Source of the DNA: Favolaschia claudopus
Taxonomy: Eukaryota; Basidiomycota; Agaricomycetes; Agaricales; Mycenaceae
DNA: 64,000 nt
Assembly: GCA_037176885.1 (NCBI GenBank)
Contig: JAWWNJ010000087.1
Location: 930,001-994,000, forward strand
Direction of reading: 5' to 3'
In this document: in pieces, positions 1-13,061 of the stretch
How positions within the stretch are numbered: position 1 is the first letter of the stretch
Layout of the letters: every line of letters starts with the position of its first letter
Notes under the pieces: generated by a model
The model's input: only the letters and a program-made list of their open reading frames with translations
Database searches by the model: none
What the model was told of the DNA's origin: nothing
Made by a program: the position numbers and the translations under genes

Positions 1-2
1 GA

Positions 3-872
3 ATGAATGATAATATTGCCCGACTAGGAAAACTCACTAGTGTTCGGACCCTTCGCATTCATCGTCAGAGGATCATCCCATCGCAAACTTTGTCGGCAAT
101 GGCCACTGCTTTCAAGAACATCACGAGCCTTGTGATGATGTTGCGGTTCACCACTTTCTCTGACGCGTTGCGATTCATGTGCGCGTTTCGGGACTTGGAA
201 GAGGTTCATTTCGAACCCGTCCGCACCTCACCAGGGGACTATCCACCAGCAGATGTTGTCATGCCCCCCAACCTTCGCAGTGTTTATATAGACACCATAC
301 GCGGCCATGAGCGCTGGTTTGCAGATCATAGAACACCAACATTGACGGCTTTGAGCGTAGTCAACGTCCGTCCGCTCGACGATATCAACCGACTCGATGC
401 TATTTTGGAGGGTTTCGGACACCATCTCCGCCACCTTACTCTCCAGTTCGGGAACCAGAAAGGTCGAGGCGTCCCGCCAACATTTAGAAACTGACTCACT
501 GATCCATATAATGCTCTAGGCGAATTCGACGTCCAAATGAACCTCGCCTATAACACACAACTTCGTTCTGTCAAAATCGATTTGTCCAAGCTCACCCGTC
601 GACACCTATTGCCCGCTATCGCCTCTATTCGTTCACTTTATCTGGAGGCCATCGTGTGGCGCACGCGGCGATCCTTTGCTTTCCCTGCGCATTCATGGTC
701 AAAGTTGGATGAACTCCTCGCCAACCGCTCAGCACTTCCCGCCCTGAACAAGTTCGCAATACTGGCCCCGAAGCCGTCTGCGGCGAGTGTTAATCCCCGG
801 CTGCTGATGCCGAGTTGTGATGCGCTCGGGATACTGTGCGGCGACCAAGATATTGTGCCGGAGGATGACTGA
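3..872 (+). CDS. F-box/LRR-like protein, 5'-partial, possibly broken
   Basis: Two reading frames (3-494 and 537-872) read like the C-terminal leucine-rich part of the F-box-type proteins that are very numerous in Agaricomycetes: short hydrophobic strands with phrases such as LTSVRTLRIHR, LRSVYIDTI and TQLRSVKIDLSKL. No F-box is visible, so the N-terminus would lie left of the window. The two halves may be joined by a short intron ending at CTCTAG (514-519), but no good GTRAGT donor precedes it, so a frameshift is equally possible. Such proteins usually act as substrate adaptors of SCF ubiquitin ligases; that role is family knowledge only and is not shown here. Confidence 0.45.
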
Positions 873-1067
873 GGCTGGCTACTAGGTGATGTGCAAGCAA
901 AATTTATCCTAAATTTAGCAATCTTTCCTGCCCACATCCCCCGTTCGAACCCTCTCCTACAGTCGGTGTCCTAGGATTCATAATCGACTACGCTGACTCT
1001 TGCTTACCGATCTACTCCGCATCGCCGGACTCTACCGTTACTCAGTTTGTTGTCCTTCCTAGTTCCT

Positions 1068-1075
1068 TATATAAA
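1068..1075 (+). promoter_or_regulatory. TATA box of the epoxide hydrolase gene
   Basis: TATATAAA lies 39 nt before the chosen ATG at 1114, a normal place for a fungal core promoter with a short leader. Confidence 0.5.
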
Positions 1076-1113
1076 CTGTGCTCAGCAACGAGATTCAACA
1101 ACGGATTTCTTGC

Positions 1114-2717
1114 ATGACTCCTTCTCTGAACCACATGGCGCGCCTCCTGTATTTTTCCATTTCCGCAATGGTTCTCGTATCCGCAAGCACTGCACATAAG
1201 GACTCGGATTTCAACTTGCAGCCTTTCAAAGTCGACCTCGCACATGAATTTCCGCGATTGAAATCCCTCGTCCAGAACACGCGACTGCCCACCAAAGCTC
1301 TGTACCCTGGCACACCCGATAAAGGCATACAGCTGAAGACTGTGCGCGATCTGACAACACAATGGACAACAACTTTCAATTGGGAAGAACAACAGAAGGA
1401 GTTGAATAAGTCAGTAGTGGATTGCACTGGCATTAGCAACTCTGAATCATCTGATTTGGTCCAGGTTCAAACATTTTACTGCGGAAATAGAAGGACAGAC
1501 GGTCCATTTCATTCACGAAAGATCAAAAGACCCAGATGCGATTCCTATAATCTTACTTCATGGATGGCCAGGTTAGTCAGTCTCTCTGCTTTCACCCTCT
1601 ATCATATCAGCCCTAAATATCTGTGCAGGGTCCTTCCATGAATTTGTCCCAGTGATAAAACCTTTGACTCAATCTGTCAAGGGTGCAGATGGCAAGAGCG
1701 TTTCCTACCATGTTATCGTTCCTTCCCTTCCCGGCTTTGTCTTTTCATCCCCTCCACCACTTAACTGGACCAATCACGATACTGCGAGAATCTTCAACAC
1801 GTTGATGACCCAGGTTCTTTCCTACCCGATCTATGCCGTCCATGGAACCGACTGGGTACGTTAATGTCTGTGCAACATTATTTAGCATGTTGAAGATCGT
1901 CTCTCGTTTTCAGGGTTCCGTTGTGGGATACGCAATGTATAGCTCTTTCAACACGACCGTACGCACCGGACAGTTTGTATTCCTTCCCTTCATCCCTCCC
2001 GCGGCCAAAGATATCTCGGATGCGAACGTTACTCTGACCGAGATCGAGAAAGTTGCGCTGCAAAGATCGGATGACTGGGCTGCCACTGGCAATGCGTATT
2101 TCATGGAGCAAGCGACAAAGGTGGGTCGAATACCAGTCACATATGCACGAATCGCTCATTTACATGTTTTACTTAAGCCGAACGATATTGGATTGGCTTT
2201 GTTGGATAATCCCGTTGGGCAACTTGCATGGATCGGGACAAAATTCAAGGACTGTATGTTTCATTTCTCTTCGTGTCTCTCGAATGCTGCTCATATAATC
2301 AATCAGGGTCCGATCCTAGAGCGGGGACATCCCCATCTGAGCTCACCAACACGGCGATCCTCACATCTGTCTCTCTCTATTTCTTGACTGACTCCTTCCT
2401 GTCCTCGGTGTGGATTTACGCGCAGAACCCGAACGGGTTTGCAACAGTCTACACGAAAGCTTCTACCGATGCACCCCTACTTTTTTCGCAGTATGCATAT
2501 AATATTGGATTCTGGCCGCGTGAATGGGTCGAGAAAGCGGGGAATCTGGTTTCGTACAAGGGTCAGTACTTATATGCCTTTCAAACGAGGGGAAAACTTG
2601 AACTCATGGAAAGCTTTTCAAGTGCATGATTTTGGCGGACATTTTCCAGGACTTGATAATCCTCCGGCTCTCATTGAGGATATCCGTCAAGTGGCGCAGT
2701 ATTTCACTGAGAGATAG
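1114..2717 (+). CDS. Epoxide hydrolase (EHN + alpha/beta hydrolase), secretory signal
   Basis: Seven exons (1114-1409, 1465-1571, 1629-1855, 1914-2120, 2178-2253, 2307-2561, 2623-2717) joined by six 53-61 nt GT..AG introns give one open frame of 1263 nt (420 aa). The N-terminus is hydrophobic (MARLLYFSISAMVLVSA), suggesting a signal peptide. It is followed by an epoxide hydrolase N-terminal region (FNWEEQQKELN, HFTAEIEGQTVHFIH). The oxyanion motif HGWPG, the nucleophile Asp in GTDWGS and the catalytic His in FGGHFPGLDNP are all present, with the family sequence DNPVGQLAW between them. The enzyme should add water to epoxides, perhaps outside the cell or in the secretory pathway, in xenobiotic or secondary metabolism. 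The frame closes exactly across every intron, so the gene looks intact. The ATG at 1135 is an alternative start. Confidence 0.87.
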
Positions 2718-3370
2718 CTCGCGGATTGAAACTTGATAAGTACTGCCAGGGCTTTCGATTCAGCCGTAGACGGCAATATTTTATAAAAAGACACGCTAGT
2801 TACCAATGCATGAGTTTTTAAAAAAAACCAGTAGCTCACCGGGGACCTTTTATAAAAGACTACAAGAGAGATCCATCCTACCTAATGTGGCAGGCTACAG
2901 GCGGCGGCGTCGTTGGCGCGTTTGTCGGCGCGCCAAAAGGCGCCGCCAAAATGGGGTTCGGCTGCCGCGATTTCTGAACCGTAATATAGCGGGAAAATAG
3001 AGTCAGTCTGGAGGGTGGTAATGCAGAGTGCTACTGACCAGCGCTTTCTTGGTAGTATGAGCTCTACGACGAGCGGTGGACGGGGGAATAGCAGGATTTG
3101 TGCAGGGTGGGCAGGGCGGGCGGGCTGATGGGATTGATCGTTTGATGAATGATGTACTTTGTTCACACGTATTATGATGACATCAAAACTTCAGTCTCTT
3201 TCTTCCCCTCGCTTGCCTTCGTTTTTCGGCCGTTCTGCTGAAACCCAAGTCCTATAGACAATGCCGCCGCACAGACAGTATCTTTTATGGCTCATTCGAC
3301 TTCCTCCAAAGACCCTTGGACCCGCTGTTTGGATTCTCGCTCCCTACCCGGATCGACTCGCCCACGCCTC
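2718..3370. other. Intergenic, no gene seen
   Basis: Contains a CpG-rich self-complementary patch around 2895-2950 (runs of GGCGGCG and GGCGCGCC) and two TTTTATAAAA strings, but no convincing reading frame or RNA gene. Confidence 0.4.
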
Positions 3371-4080
3371 CCCCAGTCTGACATTGCCAAATAGGGAAAT
3401 ACTTACCAAATGTAGTAATGGGCGGGAGACCCAGCAATGGATGTATCTTGCCGGTTGGTATCCTTTGCTGTGGTCACTCTCGTCGAGTGGTATGCGGTAT
3501 GTTAGCCTTGATTTGTGCGGTGTGCAGATAATACGGGTTCGAACCCGCTGGCACCCTTTTATCTTTTCACACCCTCAAACTATTTAATTTTTTTTTTGGT
3601 ACACCGTACTTTTTCCCCGGCGAGTCCCTTGTTTCCTGACCTGAATAGCATGTGTTTGGCACCTTTTCTTCTTCTCAATAATTCTACAGAGCAGCACATC
3701 ATCAAAACTACCACAGACACTGTTTGAAGTCAATTCATCAAGCTCTTCTTGAGAAGCAAAATGAGCACCCATTATAACCATTCCAATATATCATCCTGAC
3801 CTCAAGGAATACCCCAGGGCTTCATTTGGAATAACTCAGTCTCCTCAAATGCCAAAACATTCGATGAAAGTACCGAAAATTTCCTTTTTTGGACAGAAAT
3901 GTCTTTCAGTGCGAAGGTGTGGACCAAATTGTTGCTCCACAATAGGAATATGCTTTTCAAGTGCCTTCAGTCGATGCGACACGCCATTTAAACTTGAAAA
4001 ACGCGTCTAAGACGCGGTCAGACTGACAAACGTAAGGCCTGACACGTGGTGGGAAAGCGTGCCGTAATGTCAGATGAAAT
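3371..4080 (+). mobile_element. MITE-like element, copy A
   Basis: This ~0.7 kb block matches copy B (4774-5452) in inverted orientation. Its left end reads CCCAGTCTGACATTGCC and its right end, read on the other strand, begins CATCTGACATTACGG. These imperfect terminal inverted repeats match those of copy B. It encodes no transposase, so I read it as a non-autonomous DNA transposon. A GGTTCGAACC string near 3537 resembles a tRNA B box, but the flanking stems do not pair. No clear target-site duplication was found. Confidence 0.6.
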
Positions 4081-4364
4081 GACCGGCCCTGCCGGTTTAC
4101 GACCTTGCTTTAGATTATAACAGTTTAACTTATCTCCACACCTACACAACAGACAGTCAACAATGTTGACGGAAGCAGAATTTGCTGGTGCCACTAGATA
4201 TAGGGTAAGCATAAGTAGTTTGAATTTGAAGCAAACAAACAACTTTCAAATTCTGACCTCTAATGAGACCGTAAAGGCAGTCATTGAATGATCGTACTGT
4301 TACATCAAGTGCTGATCTTTTAATCCTAAATCGAGGTTCATACCTTTGGCCGGTCTGAGCAATA

Positions 4365-4612
4365 GGGTGTTTCAGTACCTCAACTTTGGGCCCCACTTTG
4401 GTGTCAACTTTGTCCCAACTTGGAGTCCGATTTCGACTTGGAAGGTTGAGGTCAAATTTTGGGCCGTAGGAATTAGCTGAAGTTGAGCGGAAAGTTGGAG
4501 TGTGAAAGTTCGAAATCGGACTCAAATTCAGACTTGCAACTTTCAAAGAGTCAAAAATCGACATCAAGTTGGAACCAAAATTGGGGGCAAAGTCGGGATA
4601 TCTGAAACAGCC
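4365..4612. mobile_element. 248 bp MITE with TA target duplication
   Basis: The ends are inverted repeats (GGGTGTTTCAGTACC on the left; GGCTGTTTCAGATA on the reverse of the right end). The element is flanked by TA at 4363-4364 and 4613-4614. The inside folds back again: AGTCCGATTTCGA on one side and TCGAAATCGGACT on the other. TA duplication suggests mobilisation by a Tc1/mariner-type transposase; this is inferred from the ends only. Confidence 0.6.
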
Positions 4613-4773
4613 TAATCCTGCAAGTCAAGCATCATTCAATCAGGTCTCAGACCACCTTGAACTTTCGATGCCTCTGAATGTTCAACGGAAGTTGAACCGG
4701 AATACGACTGTTCTTTGCACTCCAAGTTATGACATAGCTTGAGTACCTCAACACTACAAAACCCCTTCGCCTC

Positions 4774-5452
4774 CCCCAGTCTGACATTACGGCATGGTTT
4801 CCCACCACGTGTCGTCAGTCTGACCACGTCTTAAACGTGTTTTTCAAGTTCAGATGGCGTGTTGCATGGGTTGAAGGCACTCGAATAGCATATTATAATT
4901 ATGGAGCAACTATTTGGTCCACACCTTCATACTGAAAGACACTGTTCAAAAAAGGAAATTTTCGTACTTTCATCGAATGTTTTGAGATTGAGTTATTCCA
5001 CATGGAGCCCTGGGGCATTCCTTGAGCTCAGGATGATAGAGTGGGAAGGTTCTAATGAAAGCACATTTTGCTTCTCAAGAAAACCTCGATAGACTGACTT
5101 TAAACAAGTGTCTGTGATACTTTTGATGATGTGCTGCTCTGTAGAATTATTGAGAAGAAGAAAAGGCACCAAACCTATCCTATTCAAGTTAGGAAACAAG
5201 GGACTCGGGGAAAAAGTACGGTGTCTCAAAAAAAAAACAGTTTCACTACGCAAGAAGTTAAAGAAAACCCGCTACCGGGTTTGAACACAAACCCTCTGCA
5301 CATGCATCCAAATTATTGGATCATACTAAATACCAATCGACAAGAGTGACCACGGCAAGGCGTACCAACTGGTAGGATACACCCACCACTGAGTTCCCGC
5401 CTATTACTACATTTGGTAAGTATTTCTCTATTTGGGAATGTCCGAGACTGGG
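4774..5452 (-). mobile_element. MITE-like element, copy B (inverted relative to A)
   Basis: Reverse-oriented relative of 3371-4080, with the same termini (CCCAGTCTGACATTACGG at the left; the reverse complement of the right end begins CCCAGTCTCGGACATT). Sequence just outside the left end (CGCCTCC) is the same as outside copy A, so the element may extend a few bases further or both may have hit similar sites. No coding capacity. Confidence 0.6.
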
Positions 5453-7165
5453 CTCTCCAACACTAGAGTCAGCTTGAATTTGAACTAACCCCTTGTTTCT
5501 ATAGTCAACTTCTCCACTTACTAATCCCTGGTAAGTTCATCCTTACATGCTTTCAATCCATTCACTGACCTTTTCTTTTCAATAAAGTCAACTAGTGATT
5601 ATATCCTCTTCAAACTTCTCCCCGTTGATTGGCTGTTGTCTTCAATGTACGTTCAATTATAATATATCTCTACCTCGATCTTTATTAACACCTCATGTGT
5701 TCAAATTCGGTGTTTCACTGCTTGAAAAATCCGTCATTTCGAGGGCGATCAGATGCCCGGAAGTGGCCTCTGCTGGCCGAGGGTTCTCCGTATGCGGCAG
5801 GCGATCGTGAAGTGATCGGGCCGAGGGTTTTCTGGGTTAACACAACACCAGGCGAGAACTTCGCGACTTGTTCGCGACGGCACAGTTCATTATCACTTTA
5901 ATACAGCATATACTTGACGTTTCGGCCACTACTACCCATTACTAGCTGGCGCATCGAGCTCAATTACGGCCCCCACACCACAAACCAGTTGGTTTACAAC
6001 TGAGCTCTAATGCTCGTCGACGACTCGGACTCGGATGCATTGCGAAGCGGCGCTAGTCACTAGTAGTATAACAACGCTAGACGGCTTTGATTTATCCCGC
6101 GAGCGGGCTGCAAGGTGTGTATATTCAATCTAAGTATGATTATTCTCTACCCTTTCTGATACTTTCTCAAATCTCAGCAGAGTCAGCCTGAGCTCTTGCC
6201 CGAAGATTATGCAGCCGAGCGACATCGTCGAAGGGTCGTCAACTCAACTTACTCAAGGTGAGTAATAATCCCTCTCATAAGATACTCACTGGTTTTCTAA
6301 AAGCTTCCCGCATGCGGCGCTCAAAACCTCAATCAAGATCAGAACTCAGAACTCGAGTTTCTGGTGCTCTCCGAGCGCCTATTTTGTACAACGTCTCGTT
6401 CAGGTAAGTTCCAGACACATCTCTATGATTTTATTCTGTCACTCACCTTCCAATTCTGGTTTCAACATCGAAATTTTGGATTTTCTCCAATTTTACCCTT
6501 GAACCGAATTCTCGACTGCCAGGGTGAGTTTTCTACTCAATCCCATCTCCTTGAACTGAAATTCCAGATCTATGTTTGTTAGGAATCATCTACAAATCTT
6601 GCGCAGATGATTTTATCCCGGTGGGTTTGAATTTCAATGATTTGATTTGTTTCTCAGCGCGGAAAGCTTTGAATCAGGTTTCCACTGAGGCAAGTACTCA
6701 TATCTTATTCAACGTTGACTATCTTGTCACTGAACTGTCAACTTCTAAGTAACCTTCAAGTCCGCTTCAAATCGACTCAAACTGGCCGACTTGGGGAATT
6801 CTCCCGGTATAGGCAGTGAAAACGCGCTGTTTCATCCACACAACCTATTCGTAATATCGTGTTCAATCTACGATTAAATATTTCGAATTTGACGCGTCGA
6901 AACGCGTCAATTAGCGTGTCTCGTGGTTTCCAGAAATGAAGATATAAATAGAGCAACAAATGTTTGAAAACTCTTGTTCTCCTCATGAACTCGTTCGACA
7001 TCCGTGAGTATATATATACATCCTCATAGCTGGGTAGTTTCTGTTCACTTGCCGATCTCAATTTAAATTTGAACATGTAGACCGACATATGTATTCATCG
7101 TTCAATTACCAAGCTCGAGCCTCGACTCTCGAGTAAAGTAGTCTATCGTAACAAACATCCAGAAT
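5453..7165. other. Intergenic with many splice-donor-like strings
   Basis: No open frame of interest. GTAAGT/GTGAGT-type strings recur (about 5529, 6259, 6402, 6522), often after CAG or AGG, as if parts of an intron-rich untranslated transcript. I could not assemble a coding chain. Confidence 0.3.
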
Positions 7166-10100
7166 CTACTTCTGAGCTGGAAGCGGGGAGCCACGGAGGG
7201 AATTAATGAAGAGGTGTTTTGAACCATTGTAGTCAATGATCAAATCATCGGGGAACGTATCCGTAGCAGGAATAGAAAATGTCGCAAACATCTTGAATAA
7301 GACTGCGCCTCTGAGTTTGTCATCATCGCTGCTGGGCACGCTGCTGGGCACGATGACCACGCGAGAGTCGAGGAGTCTGAGGAAAGCATCATCCTCGAGC
7401 GATAGATCTTCGCGCTTGATCTTGTCAACAAACAACCGCGTATAAACCTCGCGAACGTGAGCAAGGAGGACCCGCGGATGAAAATAAATGCCCGCAGAAA
7501 AGATTCCAGGCGGAAGTGGCCACGGGGCTACTGTTTCGCCAGTCAACGTCGGCCTAAATCCATCCGAACAGAAGAGTTTTTTGTGGTTCTCGGGCGACCC
7601 GCTTGGTCCCGGATACTTCAAGGTTTTGCAGCGACTACAGGTTTGAGGTTTGCGCTAGCATACATGAGATTTAGCGGTAGTGATGATGAAATCTGAACGA
7701 CGTACAGCTGATGTGCTTGCTGCTTTCTCGCCAGGTTCGACTTTGACAAGCGAAACAGCGTCGCAATGCCTTTTCCAATACGCGGTTTTTCCGGATTTTG
7801 CTGTGATTAATAATTATCATCAGGATTTGTTTCAACTTGAGAGATTCAGCGACGTACACTTGTAATTGTCGTCTTGAATGCGATGGATAATTTTAGGCTC
7901 AATCTCAGCAAGTTTGTCGACCAGCGCGCGGGGGTGTTTGTATGAAGTCGATCCGCCGGGAAGTAATCGAAGCTTATCGTTATATAGTTCCGTGTCCGCG
8001 GCCCATCGTTTTGGCGTCATTTCGAATGTCTTCCACTGGCGTTGCAAACGCAGATCCATAAAGACATAAAACTCCGCACCATAGGTGATCTGGAGAGTAC
8101 GTGGATCTATCCCAGTCCCCGTCTGAAAGAGAAGCTGTGATGGTGTTAATTTGTTGGCGGTACCGTCTGGGAGAGGGAGCGGTTTATTGAGCTCTTCAAC
8201 AGACAACTGCACTGAAGGGGTGGGGTTGGTCGTTGGAACGGAGTACGAAATGTTGTTGCTTCCGCTGGGAATGATGGATGTGCTGGGTTCGGACGATGCT
8301 GCCGCCCCGCGGGCAGCAAAGATGGGATATACCTTTTGGAAGATTAGATATCAATATGTTGTATGCCGCCGTTGCGACGAGATGATGATTTGCTCACAGG
8401 CTTATCGATTCGTGCTTTCTTTGCCTGTGGAATCGTGTCGCTATTGTTGTCCAATATAGTCGTTCGAATGACCAGATCATCCGAGTCTTGATCGCTTTCC
8501 TTACGCTTCTGACCTTGAATGGACGTGTTTGCCGTTGAGCGTATTGGGACAGAAACTGAGAGACTGATATCCTATGTTTGTGTGTTGAAACATCCAAGTT
8601 GCGCAAAAAATTCGGCAACACTAACCGTCATCGCAACATCCGAGTTGCGCGGCTGCGCTATAGAGACAGAGCTGATTGGAGTTACAGTCTGAGATTCAGT
8701 TAATTGATACCTCATGTCGAGACAAAATATCAACCACATGCATACTTACTTCCAAGTTTTCTGCTTCAGACTCTCCGATCTGAAGTCCCACCGTCGAAGT
8801 CGAAGATGAAAAAGTTCCAGTCGAAGCTGAATTTAGAGGTAGCTCCTTCGAAATGTGAGTAGATTCATCGGAGATGAGCAGAGGAACTTACTTGTTTCGG
8901 CTGCGGAAGAGATAGAGCAACGTCCAAAGGTTGATCAAACAGTTTGGGGTCGAGACTGAGCTCTTCAATCAAAATTGCGCGGTGGTGGGTATACGTCTCC
9001 CCTGGTTGCTCGAAATCAACATCCTCGAGACCCATACTATCTACGTCTTCATCATCTGGTTCAGGCTTGATAAGGAATAGGCCATCGAACGTGTCGGCAT
9101 GTGCAGAAGGAACTATACCGAACTTCTCTTCGCTCGGAACGTCAACAAGCCGCGGGCGTTGAGACAGAACACTGCCCGGTGTTAACAAGGCATTCCAGAG
9201 GGAAGCGTTGTGGTCAACCAGTCCGATATGATGAGAACCAAATGTCGATTTGACAAATGGATCATCGTACTTTGTTTTCCCTGTCAGCGCGACACGGATG
9301 TTGCGACGAAGCACATGGTCGTGGCCAAGCGACATCTGCAATTTCAAACCGCTCGCAACCGAACGCTGAAGACTGTTCCAGTGTTTGTGCGATCCCTCAA
9401 TACGACTTCCATCGGAAGCTATGTCATCACGCGGCCGCGCAAGACATCCTCGACGAACATGGTTCAATTGTGCAATGTGGACCTAGGAACGAAGAATTCT
9501 AATCACACAAGATGATACCAGTGAAATAGAACTCACATTCTGCGCTGCAGCGGACCAGACTCCGCCTCGTGTTACCCACTTTGTAAATGCATCGGAAAGC
9601 CGCGCTTCTTGCTCACTTTGCGTCCAATAACGGGCGGGTGCATCTTTATTGGCTGGCTCTTTGATGATAGCATTTCGCAAGTCTTTCATGACTTCAGCGC
9701 GGCGCGGGTTCCGTGTGCCATTCAAAACGACAGCACCATATCTAGCACATGTAAGGAATACAATAAAATATTGAATGAGATTGCGTACCTCATCATGAAG
9801 TGGTGAACATCGAGAAGTACCTTTATTTGAGGAAAAACTTCGAGAATCCCGCTGCGGACATGGCAGCAGTTGTCGACAGTGACCATCTCCGGGTCGTCAA
9901 CCCCCAGAAGTGCGAAGCGATTCTTCAGACCCTCGAGAAGCTCTACTATCTCTTTGGTTGATTCAGATTGGCAAAAGCGCTACATGTTATTCAGTATTTT
10001 GCGACGAGCACAGTGAGATCATGGAGACTTACCCAGGATATAATTTGGTTCACCTCATTCAGTACACTCAACACACCGCCTTTCATTAGCTTTGAACGCT

Positions 10101-11474
10101 CATTCGAACTGTCTACGACTGTGGCCTTCTTTGCGACCTTGAACGTGTGATCCAGATTGATACAGATAGCTTGTACAAAAACAATCAACGAAATTCGGCG
10201 CGTGAAACAAGGTGAGCACAATACCTTTCAGCGTTCGGAGGTATTTTGAACACTCAACAGCGCGCGTTCGGTCCGTGAACTCAATGAACGTGTCCGTGAT
10301 GAGATCGTCAGTAATGCTCTCATCGTTGTAGCCGCTGGCATCGTATGGAGCCGAGAAATCTTGAAGCGGATTCGGATCAGCTGAACCAAAATTGAAAGCA
10401 GGTTTGAAGCGCGTCCGGAACGCCTCCAAATATTCTAACTCTCGCTGTTTGTGCTCCAGGAGGTGCAACTCTGGAAGTTTTAAGATAAACAACAGTGAGT
10501 GCAGAAGAAGTTAGAGATACACACGCTTGATATTCTCAGCGAGCTTCCCCGAAGTTGTAGACGGGCGTAGTTCCACAATGAGATCGAAGAGTTCACGGGT
10601 CAACGCGCATCGATAAAAGAAGATCGGTACACCACCTGAAACAATGCTGGTCAGCAAGTAGTCAAGCGGAGAAACTAAAAGCTTACGAGGGATTTCCCAG
10701 TGCTGTCGCTTCGCCCAAAACTTAGGATTTGTCGTCGCAAATGAGTAGCCCAGCTTTTCATTGTCTGGACCTTTTGCCCCGGCTTCCGACCCCCCTTGCC
10801 CATATCTCTTCTTGCATGCATCACAGCGGAGTTGGTACCCGATGGCTCGTTCTTCACAACGAACTCCGTGAACCTGGCCGCGAGGACCTCCACCGGTCCA
10901 GCTATCCCATTTAATGTCAGCCGAGTCACACTGAGGGCAACAAAGATTGTCGTAATAGAACGGGTGAACCACATTGAGTGGGCGCATGTAGAGAGAATTT
11001 GGCTCAATTTTAGCTGGTGAGCGCTTCTTGGCTTCCAAAAGCGAGGGCGGGACGAAGCGGGGTCCGAGCATGGGGAAGCCTTTGGGCAGAGTCTTCGGGC
11101 CCGTCGCCTTCGAGTTCCCGTGGTGACGACTTTCCGTGTACATCAAGCTCACATATTCGACGATGTTAGCTTCAAACGTGAGCTGAAGTCGAATTTGCGA
11201 GTCTTCGCTACGAAATTCGGAAGGGTAGCTCTTGATCCAGCTCTCAACGTGATCTTTAACCTATTTTTTTCGAATACCAAGTGGATGAGATTTTTTTCGA
11301 GCATGCGGAAAGCGTGCACACCTTGCTGTCCCAAGTCTTGAATTTCGACTTTGCCTCCTTCAGGTGTGGCCGAAGCTGTTCTTGCACAGTAGCCGCTTCG
11401 AAGACTGACATGAATAGTAGAGTATGAGCAGAAATTCGGGAGCGGAGGTTGCGGAGCAAAAGAAAGAGAGACAA
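7166..11474 (-). CDS. DUF6729-like transposase-related protein, multi-exon
   Basis: Read on the minus strand, exons bounded by introns 11261-11321, 10636-10686, 10471-10524, 10170-10224, 9980-10032, 9742-9788, 9483-9536 and 8846-8891 join in phase without a stop. Domains in order: a region with PLNVVHPFYYDNLCCPQC, a further CXXC and EIPRGVPIFFYRC, matching the cysteine-rich DUF6729 type as I remember it; a DDE-like core (INLDHTFKVAKKATVVD, VTVDNCCHVR, LDVHHFMMRYG, then SRIEGSHKHWNSLQRS and GSHHIGLVDH); a low-complexity linker; and a C-terminal CXXC..CSDG region ending LRGSPLPAQK. The DHT, VDN and EGSH residues could be a DDE triad as in transposases. The 5' end is unresolved: KFKTWDSK is clearly coding, but its link to an upstream ATG near 11570 is not. 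No terminal repeats were seen, so it may be a resident gene rather than a mobile copy. Confidence 0.7.
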
Positions 11475-13061
11475 ATTTAGGGGCAGCTCGATCGGAGGAC
11501 CCCGAGTTGTCCCAAGTTACGTCCCAAGGCCTCCGCCGATGTAAGTTCAGGCGGCATCGCTTGGTAGACATTTGTAACGTTGCTGGAGACCCCTGCAAAC
11601 ACCAAAACAATGATTCTGGGCTTGAGTATTTGATCATCGGACTCCGACGACAAAGATATTGTTCAAGTATTGATTGAATTGGACAATAAACTAATGGAAA
11701 ACACAAATGTCTAAGGGAGAAGTGCTTAGTAGCAATGAACGAAAGCTTCGAGGCGGAGCGGTAATAGAGAACTTACCTCAACACAAGGCAATTTTGCGGT
11801 AGAGACGATACTTATTATTACTCGAGGATACTCATATACGAACCTGACCTAGCTACAGCAGGGAAGCCGTTGGTCGGCGTTGCTTCAGGTTTACTGAGCG
11901 CTGTTAATCGGCGCAGGGCTCGCATGATGGCATCAGGACCAGATTTCCGCAAAACGAACGGGGCCAGAGCAAGGATAATTCAAGAGAAAGCAAATTTTGC
12001 ACATAGAAACACAGAATGTATGCGGAGCGAGATACAAGAGAGCAAGAGAGGAGATGTGCAGGTAGTGAGTCGGCGCAGGTAGAGGAATAGTTGAGCACAA
12101 CAGCCGGGAGAACGTGTACACTAGACGAGTCGGCAAACATTTAATGTAATGCTGACAACTGGCTCGGAAGCCGCCTAGTAAGGAGGACCTCGGACACTTG
12201 TCGAGCGCCGCCTCGGTTCGCAGTTAGGTTTGCGGTTTAAGCTGGATAGGTAGGCCGAGAATCAAGAGCATTGCATCAGTTCGTTTGTTTGACGCGCCCG
12301 CCCGTTTGGCTTTTGCTTTTCATTCGAAGAGGAAGCTTCGAACTTGAAGACACACTTGAGACACACTTTATTTCTGCAGTAGAGAAGAAGGGAAGAGAGA
12401 GAGATAAAGGTTGAGCTATAGTCGCCGAGGGTACACCACTTCGTTTCCTGCGCGCCGGCTGCCTAGCTAGATCCCCAAGGAAGTGTAGGAAGCCAAAAGA
12501 GAGATGCGGGAGTGTGCGTGTCAAAGGCACGTGATCAAACGGTCCAGAACGGTCGCTTCGGACGCAAGAACGGTCTATCGGTCTTAATCGGTTTGGGGAT
12601 CGATTGCCATCAATTTGGACCGTTTCCCATCAACCCTCGCCATCGCGGGGTTGCCCACTGCTTCACAACCTGCTGACGGATTGACTTGACTCCGGTGTCG
12701 CCGGTTCATTTCGGCTAGATTTCAACTCACTTCCTGAACTCATCTTTGCATGTGAGTTTATTTCTCTCAATTTCTTTGCTGTCACTTGGTAATCATAGTA
12801 GTATCACGCAACAGACTTGACCTCGCGAAGTCTTTGTCTCAAAAGCAATCAAATTTCAAGTACACTCTTTCATTTGATTTAGTTAAACTGTCTTTTGAAC
12901 CGTTCTCAATTTCATAGACTTCCTGGGAGTTGAATCAGATACAGGTGCGTCTACCGTTGGTCTACGGTCTTGACTTCACAATTCCCGCTAAACTGATCTA
13001 CGATTTGTGTAGTGTTTTCTCCATTTTTCCTTTTTGTACACTGCGCTCGTCGATTGTCGAC
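11475..13061. other. Upstream region and intergenic, no gene seen
   Basis: Probably holds the first exon and promoter of the minus-strand transposase-like gene (a possible ATG near 11572). From about 12540 a degenerate repeat of ACGGTC/ATCGGT strings appears. I see no supported gene. Confidence 0.3.

Noticed and set aside
3520..3560. tRNA-like B box GGTTCGAACC in MITE copy A
   Set aside because: The T-stem does not pair with a 7-base loop and no cloverleaf or acceptor stem can be drawn.
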